53,459 nt of DNA, taken from Streptococcus suis. GTDB lineage: Bacteria; Bacillota; Bacilli; Lactobacillales; Streptococcaceae. Shown here in pieces: positions 53,347 to 53,459 of the stretch. The position numbers and the translations under genes were made by a program. The notes beneath the pieces are model-generated. The model made no database searches. It was not told where the DNA came from and saw nothing but the letters and a program-made list of their open reading frames with translations. The DNA lies in NCBI RefSeq assembly GCF_002964045.1, contig NZ_POPB01000315.1:1-53459 (forward strand), read 5' to 3'. Position 1 is the stretch's first letter. Every line of letters begins with the position of its first letter.

Positions 53347-53459
53347 TGAACAGCTCCCTGTCAAGTGGACAATGAAATAATAAAAGATTAGGCGGCGGCC
53401 TTGTTCCTCATTTCAAGAGGGGCAAGGCCGTTGTTGCGCTCTTGAAAACGTTGGTGATT
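53347..53459 (-). mobile_element. IS3-family insertion sequence, right end (runs off the window)
   Basis: The element's end reads TGAACAGCTCCCTGTCAAG on the plus strand (terminal TG, so the minus strand ends CA). It is followed by TGGACAATGAAATAATAA and then the end of orfB. The outer inverted repeat cannot be matched to its partner because the other end lies outside the window. Confidence 0.65.
53388..53459 (-). CDS. IS3-family transposase orfB, C-terminal fragment
   Basis: The last 23 residues read NHQRFQERNNGLAPLEMRNK then AAA and a stop, the typical C-terminus of IS3-family DDE transposases (YYNHxRxQxxLxGxTPxEYR). The rest of the gene continues beyond the window. Confidence 0.7.
   Translation of the reverse strand, partial: NHQRFQERNNGLAPLEMRNKAAA

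Overview
The window is a low-GC Firmicute chromosome segment, almost certainly a Streptococcus and most probably Streptococcus suis. This is inferred from protein similarity as I remember it, from the streptococcal order mecA - rgpG/tagO - sufCDSUB - dacA, and from streptococcal ilvBNC/ilvA/ilvD and accessory Sec (SecA2/SecY2) loci; no database search was possible. Most of it is ordinary core genome, and the more plastic parts are the two ends and several intergenic spacers.

Layout. 1-2342: cysteine synthase (cysK), then about 1.2 kb without an intact gene that holds a decayed IS3-type orfA. 2343-6662 (minus): lytR (LCP), a GNAT acetyltransferase and tsaE as one overlapping unit, then the fakA/asp23 pair. 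6787-12670 (minus): oligopeptide ABC transporter, oppA followed by its own terminator and then oppDFBC from a second promoter. 12885-14126 (plus): dacA. 14503-19866 (minus): Fe-S cluster operon sufCDSUB, interrupted between sufU and sufB by a small terminal-inverted-repeat element and followed by a hairpin array. 19946-22838 (minus): rgpG/tagO, mecA, uppP. 22965-25266 (plus): glutamine-type ABC transporter (fused SBP-permease plus ATPase). 25327-25741: large repeat element full of hairpins. 25800-28261 (minus): small HTH protein, SPFH/band-7 protein, ilvA. 28584-31969 (minus): ilvB-ilvN-ilvC, with another small repeat element between ilvN and ilvC and a perfect CodY box at the ilvB promoter. 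32193-34564 (plus): three overlapping genes for a GT2/GtrA protein, a phosphodiester-glycosidase-like exoprotein and a small membrane protein. 34722-36905 (plus): ilvD and a DUF6176 protein. 37056-37397 (minus): SufT/MIP18-like DUF59 protein.

37525-52513 (minus) is a full accessory Sec glycosylation/export locus: GT2, gtf3/nss, a dGT1-like two-domain glycosyltransferase, GT2, secY2, asp1, asp2, asp3, secA2, gtfA, gtfB and a 54-residue asp4/SecE-like protein. Together these make, O-glycosylate and export a serine-rich-repeat adhesin; the adhesin gene itself is not in the window. Upstream of the locus is a polysaccharide pyruvyl transferase gene cut by an IS3-family element that runs off the right edge.

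The least explained material is non-coding: three elements with inverted ends and variable central hairpins (16047-16152, 25327-25741, 29694-29793) and hairpin arrays (14174-14511, inside 25440-25650, 28511-28566). The two larger arrays share a linker of the form TTGGARATAR, while the stems differ in sequence but keep their pairing. Two of the three elements sit within a few bases of the stop codon of an upstream operon gene (sufU, ilvN). This structured, mobile-looking repeat system is the best candidate for something undescribed.
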